Shown here: piece by piece, positions 52,794 to 60,802 of the stretch | How the letters are laid out: every line of letters starts with the position of its first letter | Position numbering within the stretch: the first letter of the stretch is position 1 | Program-made: the position numbers and the translations under genes | Notes under the pieces: model-generated | Told to the model about the DNA's origin: nothing | What the model saw: only the letters and a program-made list of their open reading frames with translations | Databases searched by the model: none | Assembly (NCBI RefSeq): GCF_024158915.1 | Contig: NZ_JAMZGF010000008.1 | Location: 62,001 to 126,000, forward strand | From: Chryseobacterium sp. S0630 | Lineage (GTDB): Bacteria > Bacteroidota > Bacteroidia > Flavobacteriales > Weeksellaceae | DNA length: 64,000 nt | Direction of reading: 5' to 3'

Positions 52794-54086
52794 ATGAAAA
52801 AGATTTATACGCTATCAGCGGTTTTGGCTGCATTTGCTTTACAGGCTCAATTTACTGTTACAATTCAGGCTCCGACAGATTTTAAAGACCAGGATGCTAT
52901 TCTATATACACTTAACGGATCAAAAGATATTATTGTTACTAAAGAACAGAGTAAGAATAGTACATGGACTTTTAAATATCCAGGTCATTATATGGGGATG
53001 ATGAAAGTTTATTTTCCTGGCTCTAATAATACTGTAAGCTTTATTTCTGAAAATAAAAATGTCAACTTTAAACTGGATATTCAGAATAGCAAAGTAAAAG
53101 ATGTTACTTATCTGGATGATGCCAATAATCTGATGAGCAAACAACAGGAAGGCTCCCAAAAGAAAGAGCTTATTTTGCCAGCTTTAGCACAAATCAAAGA
53201 ATATTACAAAGACAATACGGATTTTGGAAAAGCTCTGAAAACAGAAATTGACAGACTTTCTGGTTCTTCAAGTTCTATTGATGCTGCACAACACCCATTT
53301 ATTGCTTATTATAATACGAATTACAGCAAGTTTCTTTCTAACTCACCCGATTCAACTAAGAAAGTAGATCAGGAAGAAATAATCAATTTTCTGGACAAAT
53401 CCAATGATATGCTTGAAAGCTCATCGTTATTGAGACCTGTACTGGTGGCTTATCTGAATTCGGGAGGGAATACGAATGTTACTGCTTCTGTAGATAAACT
53501 GCTGGACCGTTTAAAAGTAGAGACTCCAAGAGGGCAGACTGTTTTGTCAGAATTGATTGATATCTTCGATGTATATCAGATGGATGAATACAAGAGTAAA
53601 TATTTATCTCTCGCTAAAAATCTTAAATGTACCATCACAGACAGGCTTGCTTCTACACTGAAATCGAATGCAAACATTGAAATGGGGGCTGTTTTCCCTA
53701 ATTATAAGTTCCAGTCACCTGTTAATACCACTGCAAAATCTTTACACGATATAAAGGCAGATAAAAAGGTCGTTGTGTTCTGGTCATCTACATGCTCACA
53801 CTGTGAAAGTGAGCTTCCAAAACTTTTGGAAAAATATAATGATCTGAAATCAAAAAATATTCAGATTGTAGGGTTGTCTTTAGATGTGGATAAGAATTCG
53901 TATACCCAGAAAATTGCTGCATTTCCTTGGGTGAATGATTCAGAATTGAGAGGATGGAACAGTAGCTACACAGATTTATATAATATTCATGCAACTCCAA
54001 CGTATTTTATTTTGGATGCTAACAATAAGATAATCAGCAAACCAGATCATGTTGGCGATGTTTTAGAATATTTTAAGCTAAAATAA
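52794..54086 (+). CDS. Secreted thioredoxin-like (TlpA-type) protein
   Basis: A 430-residue protein with a signal peptide (LQAQ). The C-terminal 150 residues are a TlpA-like thioredoxin domain with active-site CSHC at about 333-336 in VVFWSSTCSHCESELP; the N-terminal 280 residues are the DUF4369-like or helical region seen in Bacteroidota TlpA proteins. A periplasmic disulfide reductase or isomerase for secreted proteins; partner unknown. Confidence 0.88.
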   Translation: MKKIYTLSAVLAAFALQAQFTVTIQAPTDFKDQDAILYTLNGSKDIIVTKEQSKNSTWTFKYPGHYMGMMKVYFPGSNNTVSFISENKNVNFKLDIQNSKVKDVTYLDDANNLMSKQQEGSQKKELILPALAQIKEYYKDNTDFGKALKTEIDRLSGSSSSIDAAQHPFIAYYNTNYSKFLSNSPDSTKKVDQEEIINFLDKSNDMLESSSLLRPVLVAYLNSGGNTNVTASVDKLLDRLKVETPRGQTVLSELIDIFDVYQMDEYKSKYLSLAKNLKCTITDRLASTLKSNANIEMGAVFPNYKFQSPVNTTAKSLHDIKADKKVVVFWSSTCSHCESELPKLLEKYNDLKSKNIQIVGLSLDVDKNSYTQKIAAFPWVNDSELRGWNSSYTDLYNIHATPTYFILDANNKIISKPDHVGDVLEYFKLK

Positions 54087-54088
54087 TT

Positions 54089-54118
54089 TTGGAGGTAAAG
54101 AAATATTTTCTATATTTG
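54089..54118 (+). promoter_or_regulatory. tRNA-Met promoter
   Basis: TTG at 54089-54091 and a perfect -7 box TATATTTG at 54111-54118, 19 bp apart. The tRNA starts 12 nt further. Confidence 0.75.
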
Positions 54119-54130
54119 CACCACCAAAAC

Positions 54131-54204
54131 GGCGAGGTAGCTCAGTTGGTTAGAGCGCAGGATTCATAACCCTGAGGTCACGGGTTCAATTCCCGTCTTC
54201 GCTA
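54131..54204 (+). tRNA. tRNA-Met (anticodon CAT)
   Basis: 74-nt cloverleaf with the D-arm GCTCAGTTGGTTAGAGC, anticodon loop TTCATAA and T-arm CGGGTTCAATTCCCG. The acceptor stem pairs GGCGAGG with CTTCGCT (two G-T pairs). No initiator features (no C1-A72 mismatch, only partial G-C run in the anticodon stem), so elongator Met or, if modified by TilS, Ile. The CCA end is not encoded. The anticodon stem has an A-C pair at its base (positions 31/39). Confidence 0.95.
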
Positions 54205-54208
54205 CAAT

Positions 54209-54243
54209 AAACCGCAATCATTAAATCAATGATTGCGGTTTTT
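54209..54243 (+). terminator. Terminator of the tRNA gene
   Basis: 14-bp stem AAACCGCAATCATT / AATGATTGCGGTTT followed by a T run. The rest of the gap to 54570 is AT-rich; no gene or small peptide seen there. Confidence 0.85.
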
Positions 54244-54570
54244 ACTTTTAAAAGAATTGTCCTTTCGTCTTTTAATTCTTTCCAATGAATTTTATTTTTT
54301 AACGATTTCATTCTTCTGATGAAATATTAAGGGAATAATTATACTTCTTCAGCTTCATTATAATGATAGGTTAGTTTTTATCATAAACTCATGTTATGAT
54401 AGTCCTCATATTCGTCTTCTTGTTGCCCTTTTTTTAATGATCGTATTTTTTGCGATAAAACCCTTTACTTAGGTAGATTTTTGCTATAATAGGCTATTTA
54501 AACGAATGAGATTGGTTGAGCTACTGCAAAATATTATCAGATGATTTGAAATTTTAATAATAAACAATAA

Positions 54571-54602
54571 AAACCCCGTTTCACAATTTGTAAAACGGGG
54601 TT
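54571..54602 (-). terminator. Terminator of the peptide-export operon
   Basis: 10-bp stem AACCCCGTTT / AAACGGGGTT past the stop of the HlyD gene, followed on the minus strand by a T run. Confidence 0.85.
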
Positions 54603-54622
54603 AGTTTTTAATAAAAGGTTTA

Positions 54623-55921
54623 TTAAACCTGATATCCAAGTAATTTTCTGATTTGATAAAAGAATCTTTCAATCAGCCGCAGATCCTGTGTTACAATTTC
54701 TGCGCTGCCTCTAAGCTCTTTATCGAATGTAAGTGTTTTATTATAGCTTGTTTTTAATCCTTTTGGTAAAATTACATCTACATAGTAATTCCCTTTTTCA
54801 TCAGGAATAAGAGAGATGTTTTGCACTTTTCCTTCGATGATACCGTATTCCTGGAATCGGTAATTGTCCAGTTTAATCAGTACTTTCTCACCAGGAGTTA
54901 TTTTTCCTGAATTTGTGGTAGGAACGGACATTCTGCCCACTAGCTGCTCTTTATTTTTAGGAAGAATAGAAAGTATGGGTTCTCCTACTTTTACGAACTG
55001 ATTCTCACCAAAGAACTGTTGGAAACTGGCAACACCATCAGTGGATGAGATGACAAGATAGTTTAGCTCCCACTGTTTTAGAGATTTTCGCAGCTGCTCA
55101 AGAAGCTGTAGAGTTTGTGAAGAGTATGTAATTCTGTCTTTTTCGGTATTAATGGCAGTTCCGCTTTTGGTCTTATTCAGATTGGAAATTCCTTCATCCA
55201 TTTGAGATATGGAGATTTTGATATTCTCAAGGTTTTGCTGTGCCTGAAGATATTTGATCTTTTCATTTTCAAGTTCCATGGCTGAAATTACCCCTTGGTT
55301 GAATAATTCCTGAGATCTGTTGAAGTTTTTCTTTGTCAGATCATATTTTATAGATTCCAGGTTCTTCTGCTGTTTCAAGGTAGCAATTCTTATTTTATAT
55401 TCTGAAATGCTCTGATTGGCGGCCAGATTTTCAGGAGCATAAGGCTGTAGTCTTGTAAAAAGAGCTTCATCCTGAAATGCTTTTGCAAAACTGTTATATT
55501 CACCCTGCAATTCACCCAGTTTGAATCTTGAAGCCTGCGCTATAGGGAAGGTATATAATTTATCGGGTGTGATGGAGTCTACCAGTTTTTTAAGTTCTAA
55601 AATATCTTTATAGTTAGCTGCAGACTGCATCACCATCAGAACATCATTCTTTTTAACTTCCTGATGGTCTTTTATGAATATTTTCTCAATTTTGGAACTG
55701 GTTCGTGCTTCTATTTTCTCAGGAGGATTCTGGGAAGTTACAATAATAGGAGCCGGTACAAATTCCGGATATTTTATAATGTAGCTCATTAAGAGAATCA
55801 ACAGGAGGATAATAAATATCACTGTATTTCCCCAGCGGATCATCCAATGCGGTGGCTGGGTAAGAATATCCTGTACACTCTCTGAGCGAAGTTCAATATT
55901 GTCTAAAACGTCTTCTTTCAT
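54623..55921 (-). CDS. HlyD-family secretion adaptor of the peptide exporter
   Basis: A 432-residue membrane-fusion protein. One transmembrane helix near residues 31-50, a long alpha-helical hairpin (residues about 90-280; ISMPIMELENEKIKYL-like heptads) and a beta-barrel/lipoyl part with PTTNSGKITPGEKVLIKL. Such adaptors link an ABC exporter to the outer membrane; they are required for peptide export in Gram-negative bacteria. Gene follows the six-Cys peptide by 45 nt and the ABC exporter is two genes upstream, so all three form an operon. Confidence 0.92.
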   Translation of the reverse strand: MKEDVLDNIELRSESVQDILTQPPHWMIRWGNTVIFIILLLILLMSYIIKYPEFVPAPIIVTSQNPPEKIEARTSSKIEKIFIKDHQEVKKNDVLMVMQSAANYKDILELKKLVDSITPDKLYTFPIAQASRFKLGELQGEYNSFAKAFQDEALFTRLQPYAPENLAANQSISEYKIRIATLKQQKNLESIKYDLTKKNFNRSQELFNQGVISAMELENEKIKYLQAQQNLENIKISISQMDEGISNLNKTKSGTAINTEKDRITYSSQTLQLLEQLRKSLKQWELNYLVISSTDGVASFQQFFGENQFVKVGEPILSILPKNKEQLVGRMSVPTTNSGKITPGEKVLIKLDNYRFQEYGIIEGKVQNISLIPDEKGNYYVDVILPKGLKTSYNKTLTFDKELRGSAEIVTQDLRLIERFFYQIRKLLGYQV

Positions 55922-55966
55922 TGTTCTGAGGTAAAATTTCCCCCAATATTTCAGGGGGAATATAAT

Positions 55967-56161
55967 TTAAATAATTGGGCAGTTCCCGTCATACCAAGAT
56001 GGTGGTGAAGTGTCTGCATCGGGAGGGCATTCAAAATGCTTTATACGGCATGGTACCCAGCTGCCAAGACACCAGGATCCACAACAGTTGTTGTCCGGAA
56101 TAATTACTCCTCCACTCACTAATGTCAAATCTTTTCTTGAAAGTTTTTTAAGATTTTTCAT
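55967..56161 (-). CDS. Six-Cys double-glycine-leader peptide (exporter cargo)
   Basis: A 64-residue peptide, MKNLKKLSRKDLTLVSGG leader (18 residues ending Gly-Gly) plus a 46-residue core with six Cys (26, 27, 31, 38, 45, 61). The leader is nearly the same as that of the 25889 peptide (MKNLKKLSR, then D/E-L-K/T). It lies between the C39-peptidase exporter and the HlyD adaptor, so it is the obvious cargo. The motif at 56183-56210 precedes it 21 nt upstream. Function (bacteriocin or signal) unknown. Confidence 0.85.
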   Translation of the reverse strand: MKNLKKLSRKDLTLVSGGVIIPDNNCCGSWCLGSWVPCRIKHFECPPDADTSPPSWYDGNCPII

Positions 56162-56182
56162 GATTTAATTAGTTTTATTTTT

Positions 56183-56210
56183 CCTACTCTATAAGCTTTT
56201 CGGATTCCGC
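56183..56210 (-). promoter_or_regulatory. Shared motif CGGAATCCGAAAAGC-TATAGAGTAGG, copy b
   Basis: On the minus strand, GCGGAATCCGAAAAGC then TTATAGAGTAGG, ending 21 nt before the ATG at 56161. Differs from copy a (25837-25865) at about three of 28 positions, and both share CGnAATCCG, palindromic as CGGA-A-TCCG. It lies in the 69-bp gap after the exporter gene. Confidence 0.65.
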
Positions 56211-56230
56211 TATTTTTTTTGCTTTTATGA

Positions 56231-58426
56231 TTAGCTGCCTAATTCAAGCTGATTTCTTACAAGTCTGTAATATTCTCCCCTTAAATCTACCAGATCGGCA
56301 TGGCTCCCTTCTTCAACTACTTTTCCTTGATCCAGTACAATGATTTTATCAGCATGTCTTACCGTTGAAAGTCTGTGGGCAATCACCACTGCTGTTTTAC
56401 CTTTAAAGAACTGTTCAAGATTTTCCATAATCACTTTCTCATTATTGGCATCCAGTGCAGATGTTGCTTCATCAAATAAAATATATTCAGGAGATTTGTA
56501 AACAGCTCTTGCAATGAAAAGTCTCTGCTTTTGGCCTCCACTTACACCAACTCCTTCATTTCCGATCTTTGTATTATAACTTAATGGAAGACTTTCAATA
56601 AAATCTTTGATATTGGCTATCTCTACGGCACGTCTCAATTTTTGTTTATCTATATGATCTTCACCTACAGCAATATTATTGGCGATGGTATCATTGAATA
56701 CATATCCTTCCTGCATTACAACACCACAATGATCTCTCCAGTATCTCGGAGAAATATTTTTCATATTGGTGTTCCCGATTCTGATTTCACCCTGGTCCGG
56801 ATCATAAAATTTCATCAACAGTTTCAGTAAAGTGGTTTTTCCACTTCCGCTGGCTCCCACAATAGCTGTGGTCTGCTGGTAAGGAATCGTAAGGCTTAAG
56901 TTTTCAAAAACCGGAACATCAGAACCAATATATCTGAATGACATATCTTTGATTTCGATATCTTGCTTCGGAACATCTGTAACGTACTGCTCATTTTTAT
57001 CTTCTTCATCATCTTTATCATGGATTTCTCCTAATCTTTCAAGGGAAATTTTAGCATCCTGAGTCTGTTTGATAAAGTCGATAAGCTGAAGAAGCGGGCT
57101 GTTTAACTGTCCAATAATATACTGAACAGAAAGCATCATCCCCAAAGTAAGGTTTCCACTTAAAACAAGTTTTGCAGAAAGGAAACTCACCAGAATATCT
57201 TTCATCTGATTGATAAAGTTTCCTCCAACAGACTGCCATTGTTCTAATGAAAGAGATTTTATTCGGATCTTAAAAAGTTTTACCTGAAGAAATTCCCAGT
57301 CCCATCTTTTTTGCTTTTCGGCATTATGCATTTTGATTTCCTGCATACCGTTGATAAGCTCAATTACTTTACTTTGTTCCTGAGATACCTGTGAGAATCT
57401 TTTATAATCAAGTTCTTTTCTCTTTTTTAAGAAAAAACTGATCCAGCCAATATATAATACAGCTCCTACAAGATAAACGATGAAAAGTCTGTAATCGTAA
57501 AATAATAATACAATGCTGAAAATAATAAGGTTGACCAAAGAGAATAATGTATTCAGTGAAGAGCTTGTAAGAAGCTGTTCAATTCTGTGGTGGTCATTAA
57601 TTCTTTGCATGATATCTCCTGTCATTCTGGTATCAAAGAAACTTATCGGAAGTTTCATCAATTTGATAAAGAAATCGGAGATGATCGAAATATTGATCCT
57701 TGCTGAAAGGTGAAGAAGAATCCAGCTTCGGATGGTCTCAATTCCCATTCTTCCCAGGAATAGCATAATTTGGGCAAGTAGAACTACATAGATAAAATTA
57801 ATATCCTGATTCTGGATCCCGACGTCTACAATACTTTGGGTAAGAAACGGGAATATCAGGGAAAGTAAACTTCCTCCTAATAGACCAATAGCCAATTGTA
57901 TAACAAGTGTTTTATATTTAAGAAGATATTTGGACAAGAATGTAAAGCTTGCCTTACTCTCTTCAGCATCAAACTCTGTCTGGAAGAATGCAGGAGTGGT
58001 TTCAAGAATCAGGACAATTCCTTCTTCTGTATTTTCGTTGGCATTTTCTCCAATCCAGGACTTGATAAATTCTTCTCTGGTATAAGTGATCAGTCCATAG
58101 CTGGGATCTGAAATATAGACTTTGTTATTTTTGTCGATTTTGTATACAACAACAAAATGATTTTTATTCCAGTGTGCTACACATGGAAAAGGAACTTCTT
58201 CTGTTAGGGTATTGAAATCGATCTGGACTCCCATTGACCGGAATCCAAGATTTTCTGCGGCATCGCTCAGGCCAAGAAGGCTGCTTCCTTCACGTGTTGT
58301 TTCGGAAAGGTTACGAATCTGCTGCAGAGATATACTTTTACCATAATACTTACTGACGATTCTGAGGCATGTAGGGCCACAATCTTTGGTATCTGGTTGC
58401 TTATAAAAAGGAAACTTTTTTTTCAA
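56231..58426 (-). CDS. Peptidase-containing ABC exporter (PCAT) for double-glycine peptides
   Basis: A 731-residue ABC exporter. The N-terminal C39 peptidase has Cys16, His90 and Asp107 (KDCGPTCL, NHFVVVY, SDPS); five or six membrane helices follow; the ATPase carries GASGSGKT, VSGGQKQR and ILFDEATSALD. It cleaves a leader after Gly-Gly and exports the core. The start is uncertain: in this frame only a TTG (58426) is available before the conserved Cys; an ATG at 58439 (MSSSFEKK) is out of frame by one base, next to a run of eight A (plus-strand T 58416-58423). One A less would give an ATG start, so a homopolymer change or error is possible. Upstream motif copy d at 58538-58561. Confidence 0.93.
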   Translation of the reverse strand: MKKKFPFYKQPDTKDCGPTCLRIVSKYYGKSISLQQIRNLSETTREGSSLLGLSDAAENLGFRSMGVQIDFNTLTEEVPFPCVAHWNKNHFVVVYKIDKNNKVYISDPSYGLITYTREEFIKSWIGENANENTEEGIVLILETTPAFFQTEFDAEESKASFTFLSKYLLKYKTLVIQLAIGLLGGSLLSLIFPFLTQSIVDVGIQNQDINFIYVVLLAQIMLFLGRMGIETIRSWILLHLSARINISIISDFFIKLMKLPISFFDTRMTGDIMQRINDHHRIEQLLTSSSLNTLFSLVNLIIFSIVLLFYDYRLFIVYLVGAVLYIGWISFFLKKRKELDYKRFSQVSQEQSKVIELINGMQEIKMHNAEKQKRWDWEFLQVKLFKIRIKSLSLEQWQSVGGNFINQMKDILVSFLSAKLVLSGNLTLGMMLSVQYIIGQLNSPLLQLIDFIKQTQDAKISLERLGEIHDKDDEEDKNEQYVTDVPKQDIEIKDMSFRYIGSDVPVFENLSLTIPYQQTTAIVGASGSGKTTLLKLLMKFYDPDQGEIRIGNTNMKNISPRYWRDHCGVVMQEGYVFNDTIANNIAVGEDHIDKQKLRRAVEIANIKDFIESLPLSYNTKIGNEGVGVSGGQKQRLFIARAVYKSPEYILFDEATSALDANNEKVIMENLEQFFKGKTAVVIAHRLSTVRHADKIIVLDQGKVVEEGSHADLVDLRGEYYRLVRNQLELGS

Positions 58427-58537
58427 AACTACTACTCATTATAAAATGCCGTCAATAAATGACGACATTTTTGCTTTAATTCAATTATAATTCAATGAAA
58501 TGGTAAACTGGAAATAGTCCCATTGATCACCGTTTTT

Positions 58538-58561
58538 CTACTCTTTTACATCTTTTCAGAT
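58538..58561 (-). promoter_or_regulatory. Shared motif, variant copy d, upstream of the ABC exporter
   Basis: On the minus strand, ATCTGAAAAGA then TGTAAAAGAGTAG. Shares TCTGAAAAG and TGTAAAAGAGTA with copy c (32749-32779) and GAAAAG / GAGTAG with copies a and b. Lies 112 nt before the TTG start in the 190-bp gap after the VKOR gene. Confidence 0.5.
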
Positions 58562-58616
58562 GGTTATTTTGTTTTTCCTAAGATAGTGAAATTTTTAAAT
58601 GAATGAGATTTATTTG

Positions 58617-60131
58617 CTAGATCTCATCATCCTCTATTAATTCATCAATAAAGAATAAAATATCTTCACGATCATACTTGTCTGGAAACTGATATCCATT
58701 GATGATAAAGATAGGAGTAAAGCTTAATCCTGCGTTACTGTTTTCTATGGACATCTCTACTAATGGATTCAGATTTTCTGAGGTTACGTTTCCTCCGGAA
58801 AGCGCATTGATTTTGCTTTCATCCTTCGTTTCAAACCATTCTTCTACAGCATGTAAAAATTCTTTTTCAGGCTTGTTATGATAGATATGAGTTAAATCTG
58901 AAATAAGCTGAGTGTATTTTTCAGGAGCTCTGTCTGGGCTGTAATTGAATCTCATCTGTAGTGAAATATTCTCCGGATATTTTTCCAAAAGTCCTTCAAC
59001 AAGCTTATGTGCATCTTTACAAAAACCACAATATGGATTGGAAACAATAGAAATACGAAGTTTAGCATCTCTTTTTCCAACAGCAAAAGTTTCAGTATCC
59101 TGGAATTCTATTTTTGGATTTTGCTCCATCTGGTTTTTGAAAAGCTCATAGTTTCTCTTGAATCTGAGATTTTTCGCATTCGATTTTTGAAGAGCTTCTT
59201 TTTGCTCAAGAAGAGTATTGAAATAAATAACTGCAGAAAAAACAAGAGCCCAAAGAATGACAGTCAATAGAAGAGCTCCCACACTGAAAGACAGATTCTC
59301 AAAAAATAAACTGCTGATTACAATTTGCCCTACCAGGATTGAAATAATCAAAAGACATACTCTACAAAATGTTTTTTCTACAAATGCCTGGATGTATAAA
59401 GAATATCCGATGGCGATTACAGAAACGAAGGTGAACCCTTTTACGATATATGCTGTAGCCGGCAAGAACATACCTAATACGGCAAGTCCTGCAAAATAAA
59501 TCAGAGAAAAATCTGCAAACTTTAAGCCCAGAATACTGGTTTTATCCTGTTTGATGATCTTATCACACGAGTTGGCTGTCTGACTTGCTGCAGCGCCTCC
59601 GCCTCCACATATACTTCCGATGACAGTAGAAGTATTCCCGAATTTCTGATTGAAAATTTCCAGGGAAATATAAACTCCTGCTAAAGAAAGTACATTAAAT
59701 AGAGCTTCGTAAATGGTTTGGCTAATAAAAGAATAGGCAAGAACAGTTGCAAAAATGAGATAAAGAACCGGTTTGAAATTAAAAGCCAGTTTACTTTCTG
59801 CATTTTCTGTTTTCTCAAACAGCAGTACAAAATCTGTTGATTTATTATAAAGTTCTTCTTTACCGAAGGTTTTTGCTTTTTCTGAATATACGGAATAATT
59901 GCTTCCTGCTTTTTTGACCAGGGAAAATGAATTCTCAACAATAGCAATAAATTCTTCCGGAAGTTCGTCCCAATATTCTTTGTCAAGTTCGTAAGCATCA
60001 TTTTTTACTCCCATAAAGTTGAGTGTGTCGCTAAATGCCAGTGCAGACGGGTAATTAGGATGGGAGTTGAACTGGAAAATAAATTCCTGTTTATCGAGTT
60101 TTAAATGGTTAATTAGTTTGTCAAAAATCAT
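58617..60131 (-). CDS. C39-like / VKOR / DsbA-like fusion protein
   Basis: A 504-residue membrane protein. N-terminal part (FQFNSHPNYPSALAFSDTL, residues 20-37) resembles a C39-type domain without the catalytic Cys. Then about five membrane helices of a vitamin-K-epoxide-reductase domain, with loop Cys175/Cys189 and active-site Cys256-x-x-Cys259 (FCRVC). The C-terminal thioredoxin domain has CGFC (368-371). VKOR with thioredoxin drives disulfide formation in the periplasm. It precedes the ABC exporter with a 190-bp gap on the same strand. I infer it oxidises the six-Cys peptides. Confidence 0.9.
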   Translation of the reverse strand: MIFDKLINHLKLDKQEFIFQFNSHPNYPSALAFSDTLNFMGVKNDAYELDKEYWDELPEEFIAIVENSFSLVKKAGSNYSVYSEKAKTFGKEELYNKSTDFVLLFEKTENAESKLAFNFKPVLYLIFATVLAYSFISQTIYEALFNVLSLAGVYISLEIFNQKFGNTSTVIGSICGGGGAAASQTANSCDKIIKQDKTSILGLKFADFSLIYFAGLAVLGMFLPATAYIVKGFTFVSVIAIGYSLYIQAFVEKTFCRVCLLIISILVGQIVISSLFFENLSFSVGALLLTVILWALVFSAVIYFNTLLEQKEALQKSNAKNLRFKRNYELFKNQMEQNPKIEFQDTETFAVGKRDAKLRISIVSNPYCGFCKDAHKLVEGLLEKYPENISLQMRFNYSPDRAPEKYTQLISDLTHIYHNKPEKEFLHAVEEWFETKDESKINALSGGNVTSENLNPLVEMSIENSNAGLSFTPIFIINGYQFPDKYDREDILFFIDELIEDDEI

Positions 60132-60678
60132 ATTAATATTTTTAACTAAAATACACAGATGTTTTAAATATACAAAAAAAATTCTCCTTTATTAGTGAGA
60201 TATAAGTAGGTGTTGGTAGATTTTATTTGATCCTCAGTATTTTATTCCACGTAATTTGGAATCAAAAAAGGTTATCATAATGAGGTTTTGTCCTCATAAA
60301 AATAAGTGTTATCTTTTTTTAGTGATCAATTGATCTGCCTATAGAAAATATTTTCTCTTTACAAAAACAGAATTAATATTAACTGAAAAAATGGTTTGGA
60401 TATGCTGCATATTTTAAATTTAAAATTGTAGAAATATCTCATAAAAAACGGGAGATAACTCCAACTTTTAAAAGAGTGAAAAAGAATAAAAATGGAATAG
60501 GTTTTATCCAAACAAATGTTTGATTTTTTAAATTATTAATAACTTATATAGATTTTAACCCTGTTTTGGTTATGATATGTCGTGGTTTTGTGTGATTCGC
60601 AATAATGTAAAATGAACTCAAAAAAACTTAAAAAATCATAAAATTTTCATAAAGTTTTAAAAAAGGAGGGAAATGTTT

Positions 60679-60707
60679 TTGTATTTATAAAATATGTCGT
60701 ACTTTTA
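60679..60707 (+). promoter_or_regulatory. Promoter of the candidate small RNA
   Basis: TTG at 60679-60681 and TACTTTTA at 60700-60707 (7 of 8 positions of TAnnTTTG) with an 18-bp spacer. Start of transcription would be near 60712. The rest of the gap from 60132 is AT-rich, with no gene seen. Confidence 0.55.
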
Positions 60708-60711
60708 CATC

Positions 60712-60800
60712 GCCTTGAATGAGGGAACAAGTCAAGGTAATAAATTTTTTTTCATCATTTGTGTTTTTAGAATCGTATCGCCTGATACGATTCTTTTTTT
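60712..60800 (+). ncRNA. Candidate small RNA of about 90 nt
   Basis: Between the promoter at 60679-60707 and a perfect terminator (AGAATCGTATC / GATACGATTCT, 60769-60794, then six T), there is no plausible ORF: the only ATG frame (60719) runs through the terminator. The transcript start would be CGCCTTGAATGAGGG. Convergent with the 60803 gene. A 5-bp CCTTG / CAAGG stem-loop is visible near 60713-60737. Family unknown. Confidence 0.5.
60769..60800 (+). terminator. Terminator of the candidate small RNA
   Basis: 11-bp perfect stem AGAATCGTATC / GATACGATTCT, 4-nt loop, followed by a run of T on the plus strand. On the minus strand the hairpin is followed by A, so it does not serve the convergent gene. 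Confidence 0.85.
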
Positions 60801-60802
60801 AT

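Noticed and set aside
54131..54204. Initiator tRNA-fMet
   Set aside because: The position 1-72 pair is G-T and the anticodon stem lacks the three G-C pairs of initiator tRNAs.
54499..54520. Short similarity AAAYGAATGAGATT between 54499 and 58597
   Set aside because: Only 14 bases, AT-rich; chance cannot be excluded.
54244..54570. Extra leader peptide gene or RNA downstream of the tRNA
   Set aside because: No ATG with a leader-like sequence on either strand and no promoter/terminator pair.
60465..60500. AAAAGAGTGAAAAAG as another motif copy
   Set aside because: Lacks TCnGAAAAG, and no gene follows in the right orientation.
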